Notes: generated by a model not told the origin, from the sequence alone. Positions 43,901 to 53,446 are shown, counted from the first letter of the stretch. The stretch: DNA of 64,000 nt from an uncultured Eubacterium sp. (GCA_900552795.1 USBB01000010.1:8230-72229), one strand, 5' to 3'. Numbers and translations are program-made.

Positions 43901-44764
43901 TTATTTGTCTGAACCATCGCTGAAAAACTGTTTTACTGTATTTGAAACAGCAATCCCTTTATTATAACCATCGTTATAAAGATTTTGTATTTTGGCTTTA
44001 TCCTTTTCCATTCTTGAAAAACCATTAGTATCCTCAGGTCTTATAACTATAACGCGGCCATCCTTTTCATATTTTGCAAGACGTTTGAGACATCTGTTGT
44101 AATTACCTGCTCTTTTTACAAGAGCTTTGGCTATCTCAGGATATTTCCGGTAAGCCCTTGCAATAGCTTTGGTTGAAGAAGTGGTTCTTTTTCTGTAGCC
44201 TGCTTCTCTTGTGAGAACAACCACCACCCGGTCACAACCATCATCAAAAGCCTTTTCAAAAGGGATTGAATCGGAAAGACCCCCGTCAAGATAAGGTGTG
44301 TTATTAATGTAGATTAAAGGAAAAAGAATAGGAAGAGCACATGTCGCTTTTAAAACAGAACTGCTTTTGTCATGTGCATCATATGGCATATATTCAGGCT
44401 TTCCTGTCAAAACATTGGTAACAACAGCATAAAATTCACCTTTATATGAATTGTATGTGTCATAATCAAACGGAAGAATCTGGTTAGGCAGTATGTTGTA
44501 TGCAAAATCAAGTCCGTAAAAGCATTTGTTTTTTGGGTTCAAAAGATTTCTTAAGCCCATATATCTTTTGTCTTGTCCATAATCAAGTATGAGCTTAAGA
44601 TTCCGCCCTTTTTGCTTTGATATATATGACGCACCGTAAGCTGCTCCGGCTGAAACACCGATAATGTAATCAGGCATTATATTACTTTCAAGAAATGCAT
44701 CCATGACGCCGCATGAAAATACAGTTCTGAAAGCGCCTCCCTCAAATACTATTCCAGTTTTCAT
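43901..44764 (-). CDS. Patatin-like phospholipase
   Basis: 287 residues from the ATG at 44764 (minus strand), preceded by AAAGG; the longer frame to 44821 lacks a site. The oxyanion loop FEGGAFR, nucleophile motif GVSAGAAYG and aspartate motif YLDGGLSDSIPF form a complete Ser-Asp dyad. It is cytoplasmic, of the YjjU/RssA-like bacterial type. First gene of a two-gene minus-strand unit with the cupin. Confidence 0.88.
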   Translation of the reverse strand: MKTGIVFEGGAFRTVFSCGVMDAFLESNIMPDYIIGVSAGAAYGASYISKQKGRNLKLILDYGQDKRYMGLRNLLNPKNKCFYGLDFAYNILPNQILPFDYDTYNSYKGEFYAVVTNVLTGKPEYMPYDAHDKSSSVLKATCALPILFPLIYINNTPYLDGGLSDSIPFEKAFDDGCDRVVVVLTREAGYRKRTTSSTKAIARAYRKYPEIAKALVKRAGNYNRCLKRLAKYEKDGRVIVIRPEDTNGFSRMEKDKAKIQNLYNDGYNKGIAVSNTVKQFFSDGSDK

Positions 44765-45007
44765 ATAAATTTGCCTTTCATTTATAGTTGTATATCCGAT
44801 ATGTGAGATTGCAAAAAGCAACCTGTTCGAAGCTTAAAAGATATACATGATTATATTTTCTACTTAATTTATTATTATGTCAAGACTATAAATTCATTAT
44901 ATAACGTGTTCTTGTTAATAATCAGAAAAAGTATTATAATAAACAATGTATTGCATCTTTAATGAGCGATAACATTATTGGCGCTAAAATGCGCAGAAGG
45001 AGTTACA

Positions 45008-45643
45008 ATGAAAGAAAAAACAGCAAAGACAAAAGAACTTGTGCTAATGGCGATGTTCACGGCAATTATTATTGCAATGGCGTTTGTGCCTTATTTTGGG
45101 TACATACCGCTTGGATTTATGAATGCAACAATTATTCATATTCCTGTAATAATCGGAGCAATCGTTTTGGGACCGAAAAAAGGAGCATTTTTGGGAGGAG
45201 TGTTTGGACTTACAAGTATGATTAATAATACATTTAATCCTAATCTTACTTCTTTTGTATTTTCGCCTTTTTACAGTGTAGGAGATGTTCATGGCAATTT
45301 TGCGAGTATAATAGTATGTATGGTACCTCGTATTTTGATAGGTGTGGTTGCATACTATGTGTACAAGGGTATGCTTAAATTGTTTGCTAAATTTAAAGCG
45401 AAAAGTATAGCTGCCTTAGCGGTAGCAGGTGTTGCAGGGTCACTTACAAACACACTCCTTGTCATGAACGGGATTTATTTTTTGTTCGGAAGCAGTTATG
45501 CGGCAGCAAAAGGAATAGCTTTTGAGGCACTTTATGGTGTAATTTTGGGCGTTATAGGAACGCAGGGGGTTCCTGAGGCTATAGTTGCAGCTGTTCTTGT
45601 GATGGGAATCGGCAAGGCTTTGCTTGTTGCAGTAAAAAAATAA
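45008..45643 (+). CDS. ECF transporter S component, probably for pantothenate
   Basis: 211 residues from ATG 45008 behind AAGGAG; the frame from 44978 overlaps a leader hairpin. About six membrane helices with the N-terminal LVLMAMFTAIIIAMAFVP typical of ECF substrate-binding subunits. It lies 18 bases before coaX, followed by coaBC, so pantothenate (PanT) is the likely substrate. The shared EcfA/EcfT module is not in the window. Substrate is inferred from context. Confidence 0.82.
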   Translation: MKEKTAKTKELVLMAMFTAIIIAMAFVPYFGYIPLGFMNATIIHIPVIIGAIVLGPKKGAFLGGVFGLTSMINNTFNPNLTSFVFSPFYSVGDVHGNFASIIVCMVPRILIGVVAYYVYKGMLKLFAKFKAKSIAALAVAGVAGSLTNTLLVMNGIYFLFGSSYAAAKGIAFEALYGVILGVIGTQGVPEAIVAAVLVMGIGKALLVAVKK

Positions 45644-45661
45644 AAGATAGGAAAATATTTT

Positions 45662-46489
45662 ATGATAAGTAAAAGTGCAGATAAAACCGGTAAAGATATG
45701 GTACTTGCGATAGATATGGGAAATACCAATATTGTTATAGGATGTGTAAACAATGATAAGGTTATTTTTGAGGAGCGTCTTTCAACTGACAGAAATAAAA
45801 CAGAACTTGAGTATGCGGTTATATTTAAGACAGTGCTTGAACTGTATAGAATAGATGTCAGCCGCATAAAGGGAACTATAATATCTTCAGTTGTTCCGCA
45901 GCTTGTAAATATTATAAAAATGGCGGTTGAAAAGATTACTCATGTGGCACCTATGGTCGTAGGTCCCGGAATTAAGACGGGATTAAATATCCATATGGAT
46001 GAGCCGAGAAGAGTCGGAGCGGATTTGGTTGTTGACGCAGTTGCGGCAATTAATGAGTATGGTACCCCGGCTATAATAATAGATGTCGGTACAGCTACAA
46101 CAATGTCAGTTGTAGATATAAGCGGCAATTATCAGGGAGGAGTGATTTTGCCGGGAGCTCAGGTGGCACTCGATTCTTTGGTCGCAAGGACATCGCAGCT
46201 TCCAAGAATCAGTCTTGATTCTCCGGGAAATGTTATAGGCAAAAATACGGTTGACTGCATGAAGAGCGGAGTGATTTACGGATATGCTTCATGTATAGAC
46301 GGTATGCTTGAAAGAATATCAGATGAGATGAATATTGAGCTTGATAAAATCAATGTTATTGCCACCGGAGGGCTTGCAAGGGTAATAGTTCCGGAATGTA
46401 AAAATAAAATTATAATTGACAATGCACTTTTGCTTAAAGGTCTGAAAATTATATATGATAAAAATGAGGTGTCAGATGTTAAAAGGTAA
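45662..46489 (+). CDS. coaX: Type III pantothenate kinase
   Basis: 275 residues. It phosphorylates pantothenate, the first step of CoA synthesis. Motifs AIDMGNTNIVIG (phosphate 1), DVGTATTMSVVD (phosphate 2) and GGVILPGAQVALDSL match the family. Start ATG 45662 follows AGGAAAATA; ATG 45698 would give the more common N-terminus but has a weaker site. It overlaps coaBC by 14 bases. Confidence 0.93.
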   Translation: MISKSADKTGKDMVLAIDMGNTNIVIGCVNNDKVIFEERLSTDRNKTELEYAVIFKTVLELYRIDVSRIKGTIISSVVPQLVNIIKMAVEKITHVAPMVVGPGIKTGLNIHMDEPRRVGADLVVDAVAAINEYGTPAIIIDVGTATTMSVVDISGNYQGGVILPGAQVALDSLVARTSQLPRISLDSPGNVIGKNTVDCMKSGVIYGYASCIDGMLERISDEMNIELDKINVIATGGLARVIVPECKNKIIIDNALLLKGLKIIYDKNEVSDVKR

Positions 46490-47726
46490 AAACGTAATAT
46501 TGGGAGTTACAGGAAGTATTGCAGCATACAAGGCTGCATATCTTGCGAGCAGTTTAAAAAAGCTGTCGTGCAATGTTGATGTAATAATGACTGCAAATGC
46601 GGCAAATTTTATTAATCCTATTACATTTGAGACATTAACAGGTAATAAGTGTCTTACAGATACATTTGACAGAAATTTTCAGTACAATGTTGAGCATGTT
46701 TCGCTTGCAAAAAAAGCAGATTTAATAATTGTTGCGCCGGCTTCAGCTAATTTTATCGGTAAGGCGGCAAATGGTATAGCAGATGATATGCTTACGACAA
46801 CATTTATGGCGTGCGATGGTGCAAAGTGTAAGAAACTGGTGTCGCCGGCAATGAATACAAATATGTACAATAACCCGATAGTTAAAGATAATATGAAAAA
46901 GCTTGAAGATTATGGAGTTGAGGTTATAAAGCCGGCGTGCGGATATCTGGCATGCGGAGATACGGGAGACGGTAAAATGCCTGAGCCTGAGAATCTGCTT
47001 TCATACATATTAAGAGAGCTTGAATTTGAAAAGGACATGAAAGGACTGAAGGTGGTTGTGACAGCCGGCCCCACACAGGAGGCCATTGATCCTGTAAGGT
47101 TTATATCAAATCATTCAACGGGTAAGATGGGATATGCCATTGCAAGAAATGCTATGTTAAGGGGGGCAGATGTCACGCTTATTTCAGGTAAAACACAGCT
47201 TAGCGAGGTGCCTTTTGTAAATATGGTAAATGTATGTTCTGCACAGGAAATGTATGAGGCAGTTATGAAATATTCTGAAACGGCCGATATAATTGTAAAA
47301 GCGGCAGCAGTTGCAGATTATACACCCAAGGAAGTCAGCAGCCAAAAAATCAAGAAAAAAGATTCTGATATGTCAATAGAGCTTAAAAGAACTAATGATA
47401 TAATAGGAACGCTTGGAGCAAATAAGAAAAAAGGGCAGTTTATATGCGGCTTTTCAATGGAGACGCAAAATATGCTTGAAAATTCAAAAGCTAAGCTTGC
47501 AAAGAAAAATCTTGACATGATAGTTGCAAATAACTTAAAGGTTCAGGGCGCAGGATTTGGCACGGATACCAACATAGTTACGATTATTACAAATGACGAA
47601 TGTATACCGCTTGATAAGATGAGCAAAGACGAGGTGGCTTCAAAATTATTTGATGTCATTCTTAATAAGATTACAGTGTCAAAAGGTCTTGAGCCCACTT
47701 GTGCTTGCACAATAGTGGGGGAATGA
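46476..47726 (+). CDS. coaBC: Bifunctional phosphopantothenoylcysteine decarboxylase/synthase (element-altered C-terminus)
   Basis: 416 residues from ATG 46476 behind GAGGTG. The CoaC half has GVTGSIAAYKAAYL, the PAMNTNMY segment and the catalytic region ACGDTGDGKMPEP. The CoaB half has GPTQEAIDPVRFISNHSTGKMG. The normal protein ends near FDVILNK. The last 17 residues and stop are encoded by element E4, inserted in the gene end. If the element is removed at its flanking repeat, the frame ends TKSEENL with a stop that overlaps the next start codon as ATGA. Confidence 0.93.
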   Translation: MLKGKNVILGVTGSIAAYKAAYLASSLKKLSCNVDVIMTANAANFINPITFETLTGNKCLTDTFDRNFQYNVEHVSLAKKADLIIVAPASANFIGKAANGIADDMLTTTFMACDGAKCKKLVSPAMNTNMYNNPIVKDNMKKLEDYGVEVIKPACGYLACGDTGDGKMPEPENLLSYILRELEFEKDMKGLKVVVTAGPTQEAIDPVRFISNHSTGKMGYAIARNAMLRGADVTLISGKTQLSEVPFVNMVNVCSAQEMYEAVMKYSETADIIVKAAAVADYTPKEVSSQKIKKKDSDMSIELKRTNDIIGTLGANKKKGQFICGFSMETQNMLENSKAKLAKKNLDMIVANNLKVQGAGFGTDTNIVTIITNDECIPLDKMSKDEVASKLFDVILNKITVSKGLEPTCACTIVGE

Positions 47727-47870
47727 CCTTGGGACACGCCCAAAATGAGCATAAAAGTGGAGCGTAAGCTTCACGATATGCGAATGTTGGGTAGGATTGT
47801 GGGAGTGCGAAGCACGAAACAATCCGTGTAATCAAAATTAGGGTGTTTTGACACCCTAATTTTAATAAGA
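47662..47870 (+). mobile_element. Interspersed element, copy E4 inside the 3' end of coaBC
   Basis: Nearly identical to E3 over its length (core ATTACAGTGTCAAAA to TTTTGACACCCTAAT). It is bounded by the 9-base direct repeat TTAATAAGA (47662-47670 and 47862-47870). This boundary lies in coding sequence, so it fixes the ends of the mobile unit. It supplies the coaBC stop codon and separates coaBC from the next gene. Confidence 0.85.
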
Positions 47871-47889
47871 CGAAAAGTGAGGAGAATCT

Positions 47890-49554
47890 ATGAAAAAAAT
47901 CAGACCTAAGTTTATTGCGATTTCTGCATTAGTCATTGCAGCCGTAGCTTTTATTTATTATTATGCTGCATTGCCGCCTATAAATATTCATGCACCGGGC
48001 TTTTGGAAATTTATTATATTTTTGTGCGTTGTTGGCGTTGTGCTGTCAGCATTGTTTAACATTAAAGGTACTAAGCCTAAATATAAGCGTGTAAGAGGTG
48101 TTGATAAGGAAACTTTTGAGTTTGAATATAAGACACCGGCAGGAAGAGGTATTTTAAAAGCCAGCATAATAATAACCTTTATCGTAGTTGGAATTTTTCT
48201 GATAGGCTCAATTTTATCATCTGAGATAGTAAATGCATCAAAGTATCATAATCTTTTAACGGTTGAGAACAGAGAATTTTCAGAAGATATAAAAGAAGTG
48301 TCTTATGACCAGATACCTATTCTTGATAAACAGTCAGCAACTAATATAGGCAACAGAGTTATGGGAACAATGGTTGATATGGTATCGCAGTTTGAGGTAA
48401 GTGATGCATATTCACAGATAAATTACAACAACAAACCTGTAAGAGTATCACCGTTGGAATACGGAAGTATAATAAAATGGTTTACAAACAGTTCAAAAGG
48501 AATACCGGGTTATATAAGGATAGATATGACAACTCAGGAAGCTGAATGTGTACGACTTGAGCAGAAAATTAAGTATTCAAAGAGTGATCATTTCCAGAGA
48601 AATATTTACAGACATTTGAGATTTGCCTATCCGACATATATTTTTGATGAAATAAATTTCGAGATAGATGAAGAAGGAACACCATATTGGATATGTCCTG
48701 TAAAAAAATATAACATAGGCCTTTTCGGAGGTGTTACTGTAGGAAGAGTAGTGCTTTGTAATGCAGTTACGGGAGAAATGCAGGATTATGCTATTGAAGA
48801 TGTTCCTTCATGGGTTGATAAGGTATTTTCAGCCGAGATGCTTATAGGACTTTATGATTACTATGGTGAACTGAAGCATGGATATTTTAACAGCATACTC
48901 GGACAAAAGGATTGTTTGAGGACAACTGACGGTTATAATTATATAGCTCTTGATGATGATGTGTGGGTTTACACAGGTGTTACTTCAGTAGGTCAGGACG
49001 AGTCAAACGTGGGCTTTGTGCTTATGAATCAGAGAACAATGGAAACAAGATATTATGAGATTTCAGGAGCTGATGAAAATTCTGCGATGTCATCGGCGGA
49101 AGGTAAGGTTCAGCATCTTGGCTATAAAGCAACATTTCCTATTATTATAAATGTGAGCGATCAGCCGACATATTTTATGGCATTAAAAGACAGCGCAGGA
49201 CTTGTAAAATCATATGCGATGTTAAATATTGAAAAATATCAGACTGTGGCAATTGGCGATACTGTAAGTGAGTGTGAGGCAAGCTATGTAAAGATGCTTA
49301 ATGATAACGGAATAGCACAGGAAAAGCCGGTTGAAAAACAGACAATTACCGGAAAAATTCAAAAGATTGTTCCGACAGTAACAGACGGAAATTCGCATTA
49401 TTATATAATTCTTGAAAACAGTAAGACTATCTATGATGTGACTGTTAAAGATAATCCTGCTATTATAAATTATGTCACAGGAGATGAGATTACTTTAAGC
49501 TATGAGCAGGAAGCGCAGCTTAGTGCGGCAGATGTTGTTGTAAAGCAGCCATAA
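47890..49554 (+). CDS. Membrane protein with large extracytoplasmic domain, unknown
   Basis: 554 residues. Three N-terminal hydrophobic segments (about 8-28, 37-56 and 86-110) anchor a domain of about 440 residues outside the cell. The final part, TITGKIQKIVPTVTDGNSHY, looks like an OB-fold. No enzyme motif is recognised. It begins behind GTGAGGAG and was probably coupled to coaBC by an ATGA overlap before E4 inserted. The conserved link to CoA genes is not established. Confidence 0.75.
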   Translation: MKKIRPKFIAISALVIAAVAFIYYYAALPPINIHAPGFWKFIIFLCVVGVVLSALFNIKGTKPKYKRVRGVDKETFEFEYKTPAGRGILKASIIITFIVVGIFLIGSILSSEIVNASKYHNLLTVENREFSEDIKEVSYDQIPILDKQSATNIGNRVMGTMVDMVSQFEVSDAYSQINYNNKPVRVSPLEYGSIIKWFTNSSKGIPGYIRIDMTTQEAECVRLEQKIKYSKSDHFQRNIYRHLRFAYPTYIFDEINFEIDEEGTPYWICPVKKYNIGLFGGVTVGRVVLCNAVTGEMQDYAIEDVPSWVDKVFSAEMLIGLYDYYGELKHGYFNSILGQKDCLRTTDGYNYIALDDDVWVYTGVTSVGQDESNVGFVLMNQRTMETRYYEISGADENSAMSSAEGKVQHLGYKATFPIIINVSDQPTYFMALKDSAGLVKSYAMLNIEKYQTVAIGDTVSECEASYVKMLNDNGIAQEKPVEKQTITGKIQKIVPTVTDGNSHYYIILENSKTIYDVTVKDNPAIINYVTGDEITLSYEQEAQLSAADVVVKQP

Positions 49555-49595
49555 AATCAAGTATTAAAAATATCAGAAATATTAAAACAGCTTTC

Positions 49596-49623
49596 TTGAC
49601 AAATAAAAATGAAATGCTATACT
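49596..49623 (+). promoter_or_regulatory. thrS promoter
   Basis: TTGACA (49596-49601), 16-base spacer, TATACT (49618-49623). Transcription would begin just before the T-box leader. Confidence 0.65.
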
Positions 49624-49629
49624 GGATAA

Positions 49630-49883
49630 AGAAATTTAAAATGACAACGCGTTGATGAGACGAGTAACATGTGAAAACGTTCAGAGAGAGGTGCACCTGC
49701 TGAAAGTACCTTACGCGGAAACATGCGAAGACTACCTCGGAGTGCCTTTAATACAGGCCGTTGATTACGTTACAATCATATTTGAGTGGCTGTGATATTA
49801 TTGTTTAATATCCGGCAAGCAGGGTGGAACCGCGGATTAATCGTCCCATGCTAAAGTTTAATACTTTGGCATGGGATTTTTTA
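49630..49883 (+). ncRNA. T-box leader of thrS
   Basis: A T-box riboswitch. The antiterminator T-box sequence AGGGTGGAACCGCG lies at 49821-49834; the terminator arms CCCATGCTAAAGT (49845-49857) and ACTTTGGCATGGG (49863-49875) precede TTTTTT. The stem I region includes the GATGAGACGAGTAAC start and a distal GAGAGAGG. A candidate threonine specifier codon ACC is at 49734-49736. Uncharged tRNA-Thr would stabilise the antiterminator and turn on thrS. Confidence 0.93.
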
Positions 49884-49884
49884 T

Positions 49885-49926
49885 TTTATAGGATTACAGT
49901 GTCAAAACACCCTAATCCTATAAAGT
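49885..49926 (+). mobile_element. Minimal 42-bp copy of the interspersed element
   Basis: TTTATAGGATTACAGTGT (49885-49902) is followed by CAAA and ACACCCTAATCCTATAAA, so the two ends meet with no interior. Arms match at 16 of 18 positions and form one hairpin. It sits directly behind the T-box terminator, 40 bases before the thrS start. Confidence 0.75.
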
Positions 49927-49965
49927 AATTCAGGAGTATAAAGATTCAGATTGGAGGATTAGAAA

Positions 49966-51918
49966 ATGAAAATTACACTTAAGGATGGCTCTGTAAAAGA
50001 GTATTCACAGGCAATGTCAATTATTGATGTTGCATCAGACATAAGCGAAGGACTTGCAAGAATGGCATGTGCAGGCGAGGTTGACGGAAAAGTTGAAGAT
50101 TTAAGAACTATAGTAGATAAAGACTGTGAGTTAAGTATACTTACATTTAACGATGAGGCAGGTAAGGCAGCTTACAGACACACATGTTCACACGTGCTGG
50201 CTGAGGCTGTAAAGAGACTTTATCCTGAGGCTAAGCTTGCAATCGGACCATCTATTGATACAGGATTTTATTATGATTTTGATCATGAGTCTTTTTCAAG
50301 AGAGGATCTCGATAAAATCGAGGCTGAGATGAAGAAAATTATCAAAGAGGGAGCAGCCATAGAAAGATTTGAACTGCCTCGTCAGGAAGCGATAGAATTT
50401 ATGGAAAAGAAAGACGAGCCATATAAGGTTGAGCTTATAAAGGATCTTCCTGAGGATGCTGTGATAAGCTTCTACAGCCAGGGAGATTTTACAGATCTTT
50501 GTGCAGGACCTCATCTTATGAATACAAAGCAGATTAAAGCATTTAAGCTTATTTCCTCATCAGGTGCATACTGGAGAGGTTCAGAGAAGAATAAAATGCT
50601 TACAAGAATTTACGGAACAGCATTTTCAAAGAAAGCGGAACTTGAAGAATATCTCGAATATCTTGAAAATATTAAATTGCGCGACCACAATAAGCTCGGA
50701 CGTGAAATGGAAATCTTTACAACAGTAGACGTTATAGGACAGGGACTTCCGCTTATAATGCCGAATGGTGTAATTATTATGAACGAGCTTAAGCGCTGGG
50801 TAGAGGACGAGGAAACAAAGAGAGGCTATATGAGAACACAGACGCCTCTTATGGCAAAATCTGATTTGTACAAGATATCAGGACATTGGGATCATTATAA
50901 GGATGGAATGTTCGTACTCGGCGATGAAGAAAAAGACAGTGAGGTATATGCACTTCGTCCTATGACATGTCCGTTCCAGTATTATGTATATAAAGCAAGT
51001 CAGAAAAGTTACAGAGATTTGCCTTGCAGATATGGTGAAACTTCAACATTATTCAGAAATGAAGATTCAGGAGAAATGCACGGTCTTACAAGAGTGCGTC
51101 AGTTTACTATTTCAGAGGGACATCTTATAGTAAGACCTGACCAGATGGTTGAGGAATTTAAGGGATGTATCGCTCTTGCACAGTATTGCCTTAAGACACT
51201 CGGGGTTGAGGAAGATGTAACATATCATTTGTCTAAGTGGGATCCTTCAAATAAAGAAAAATATATCGGTGAGCCTGAGGTTTGGGAAGAGACACAGCAA
51301 CATATAAGAGACGTGCTGAATGAGCTTGAAATTCCGTTTGTGGAAGATGAGGGCGAGGCTGCTTTTTATGGACCTAAGGTAGATATTAATGCGAAGAATG
51401 TATATGGTAAGGAAGATACAATGATTACAATTCAGTGGGACGCTCTTTTGGCAGAACAGTTTGATATGTATTACATTGATGAAAATGGTGAAAAGAAGAG
51501 ACCATACATTATTCACAGAACTGCAATGGGATGCTATGAGCGTACGATTGCATGGCTTATTGAGAAATATTCAGGATTATTGCCGACATGGCTCTGCCCT
51601 GAGCAGGTAAGAGTACTGCCTATTTCTGAAAAGTATGCTGATTATGCTAAAAAGGTAAGTGATACGCTTGTTGAAAATGGAGTAAGAAGCAGTGTTGATA
51701 ACCGTTCTGAAAAGATTGGCTTTAAGATAAGAGATGCTAGATTAAAGAGAGTTCCTTATATGCTTGTAGTAGGCGAGAAAGAGCAGGAGACAGGACTTGT
51801 TTCTGTAAGAAGCCGTTATGAGGGCGATGAGGGACAGAAAAATCTTGATACATTTGTAAATGAAATCTGTAAAGAAATAAGAACTAAAGAGATAAGAAAA
51901 ATCAATGCAAAAGACTGA
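49966..51918 (+). CDS. thrS: Threonyl-tRNA synthetase
   Basis: 650 residues. N-terminal TGS domain, editing domain with HTCSHVLAEAVKRLYP (HxxxH) and a second half with YCDxC-like FTDLCAGPHL, class II catalytic core with motif 2 YGETSTLFRNEDSGEMHGL and motif 3 YERTIAWLIEKYSG, then the anticodon-binding domain. Full length. The start follows TTGGAGGATTAG. It is controlled by the T-box upstream. Confidence 0.97.
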   Translation: MKITLKDGSVKEYSQAMSIIDVASDISEGLARMACAGEVDGKVEDLRTIVDKDCELSILTFNDEAGKAAYRHTCSHVLAEAVKRLYPEAKLAIGPSIDTGFYYDFDHESFSREDLDKIEAEMKKIIKEGAAIERFELPRQEAIEFMEKKDEPYKVELIKDLPEDAVISFYSQGDFTDLCAGPHLMNTKQIKAFKLISSSGAYWRGSEKNKMLTRIYGTAFSKKAELEEYLEYLENIKLRDHNKLGREMEIFTTVDVIGQGLPLIMPNGVIIMNELKRWVEDEETKRGYMRTQTPLMAKSDLYKISGHWDHYKDGMFVLGDEEKDSEVYALRPMTCPFQYYVYKASQKSYRDLPCRYGETSTLFRNEDSGEMHGLTRVRQFTISEGHLIVRPDQMVEEFKGCIALAQYCLKTLGVEEDVTYHLSKWDPSNKEKYIGEPEVWEETQQHIRDVLNELEIPFVEDEGEAAFYGPKVDINAKNVYGKEDTMITIQWDALLAEQFDMYYIDENGEKKRPYIIHRTAMGCYERTIAWLIEKYSGLLPTWLCPEQVRVLPISEKYADYAKKVSDTLVENGVRSSVDNRSEKIGFKIRDARLKRVPYMLVVGEKEQETGLVSVRSRYEGDEGQKNLDTFVNEICKEIRTKEIRKINAKD

Positions 51919-51966
51919 TTTTCAGTAAAATTTCCGTACAATTTCAACTTTTTAGCCAAATATAAG

Positions 51967-51996
51967 TTGATAATATCTTGTTATTATAGTACTATA
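51967..51996 (+). promoter_or_regulatory. Promoter of the GH105 gene with palindromic -10 region
   Basis: TTGATA (51967-51972), 17-base spacer, TACTAT (51990-51995). The 12-base palindrome TATAGTACTATA (51985-51996) covers the -10. Confidence 0.5.
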
Positions 51997-52031
51997 GACA
52001 TAACAAATTTTTTGTAAAGGAACAATAGAAA

Positions 52032-53174
52032 ATGGATATTATAGTAAAGTATATTGATGAACTTCTTGAGAAGAGTACACCTGAAGCTCCTATGTGGAAC
52101 ATAGAGAAGTTAAAGCAGGGAATGAAGTCAACATGGAATTATATTGACGGATGTATGATTAAGGCAGTACTTGAGATGTATGCTATTTCAAAGGATGAAA
52201 AGTACTTGAAATTTGCGGATGATTTTATTGATTACCGTGTAAATGAAGATGGTACTATTGACGGTTATAATGTTGGTGAAAAAAATATTGATAACGTCAA
52301 TGCAGGTAAGACTTTATTTGAACTGTATGATATTACAGGAAAAGAAAAGTACAGAAAAGCTATTGATTTAGTTTACAGCCAGATAGAGATTATGCCAAGA
52401 TGTGAATCAGGTAATTTCTGGCATAAGGATATCTATCCAAATCAGGTATGGCTTGATGGAATGTATATGGGACAGCCATTTTACATGGAATATGAGACAA
52501 GATTTAACAACAGGAAGAACTATGATGATATATTCTCACAGTTTAAGTTTGTTATAGAGAATTTAAGAAATCCGCTTAACGGACTTTATTTCCATGCTAT
52601 GGATACAAGCAGAGAGGCATTCTGGTGTGATAAGGTTACAGGTCTTTCACAGCTCACATGGCTTAGAGCTATCGGCTGGTATTCTATGTCTTTACTTGAT
52701 ACTTTGGACAAGGTTGATAATTCAGACCATAAGTATGACGCAGAATGCAAGATGCTTCAGGATGCTTATGCAGATCTCATGGAATCAATGATTAAATATC
52801 AGGATGAGAGCGGTATGTGGTATCAGGTTGTAAATTATGGCGGAATGGACAAGAATTATCTTGAGACAAGCGGAAGTGCTATAATGGCTTACTCATTGTT
52901 TAAGGGTGTTCGTCTCGGATATCTTCCTGAGTCATATGCACAGTATGCAGAGAAAGCTATTAATGGTATCTGTGATAAGTATCTTAATACAAGCGAGGGT
53001 AATATGTCTCTTGGTGGTATATGTCTTGTTGCAGGTCTTGGCGGTAAGGGAAGAAGATCAGGTACATATGAATATTATATGTCAGAGCCTATTGTAGAAG
53101 ATGATGCTAAAGGCGTTGGTCCTTTCTTACTTGCTTATACAGAACTTCTTAGATACAAAAACAAAAATAATTAA
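52032..53174 (+). CDS. GH105 unsaturated rhamnogalacturonyl hydrolase
   Basis: 380 residues. It removes the unsaturated uronate from oligosaccharides made by pectin lyases. Matches to the YteR/YesR family: WLDGMYMGQPFYMEY contains the catalytic aspartate (D142); LTWLRAIGWYSM and EASG-like LETSGSAIMAY line the (alpha/alpha)6 barrel. No signal peptide, so it acts in the cytoplasm on imported oligomers. The start follows AAAGGAAC. Confidence 0.93.
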   Translation: MDIIVKYIDELLEKSTPEAPMWNIEKLKQGMKSTWNYIDGCMIKAVLEMYAISKDEKYLKFADDFIDYRVNEDGTIDGYNVGEKNIDNVNAGKTLFELYDITGKEKYRKAIDLVYSQIEIMPRCESGNFWHKDIYPNQVWLDGMYMGQPFYMEYETRFNNRKNYDDIFSQFKFVIENLRNPLNGLYFHAMDTSREAFWCDKVTGLSQLTWLRAIGWYSMSLLDTLDKVDNSDHKYDAECKMLQDAYADLMESMIKYQDESGMWYQVVNYGGMDKNYLETSGSAIMAYSLFKGVRLGYLPESYAQYAEKAINGICDKYLNTSEGNMSLGGICLVAGLGGKGRRSGTYEYYMSEPIVEDDAKGVGPFLLAYTELLRYKNKNN

Positions 53175-53196
53175 TAAATGCAACTTAGTTTTTATG

Positions 53197-53228
53197 CGGG
53201 GGTCGGTTTATATCTGACTCCCGATTTT
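53197..53228 (+). terminator. Intrinsic terminator after GH105
   Basis: CGGGGGTCGG (53197-53206) pairs with CTGACTCCCG (53214-53223), with G-U pairs, then ATTTTT. Element E5 starts 11 bases further. Confidence 0.7.
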
Positions 53229-53239
53229 TAGTTTATATT

Positions 53240-53401
53240 ATTACAGTGTCAAAAGGTCTTGAACGCTTGCATGGTAGTGGGGCAATGACCTTGGGACACG
53301 CCCCAAAATTGGAGTATAATGCGAATGTTTGGGTGGATTGTGGGAGTGCGAAGCACGAAACAATCCGTGTAATCTTAATTAGGGTGTTTTAATACCATAA
53401 T
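53240..53401 (+). mobile_element. Interspersed element, copy E5 (short form)
   Basis: Starts ATTACAGTGTCAAAAGGTC, lacks the long-form hairpin segment, keeps GTGCGAAGCAC and ends ATTAGGGTGTTTTAATACC with a decayed right end. The left flank differs from the ACTTTATAGG seen at other copies. It lies between the GH105 terminator and a cupin gene. Confidence 0.75.
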
Positions 53402-53446
53402 TATGTATAAGTGCGTAATAGAGAATAGTGTGAAAAGAGGATTAAT

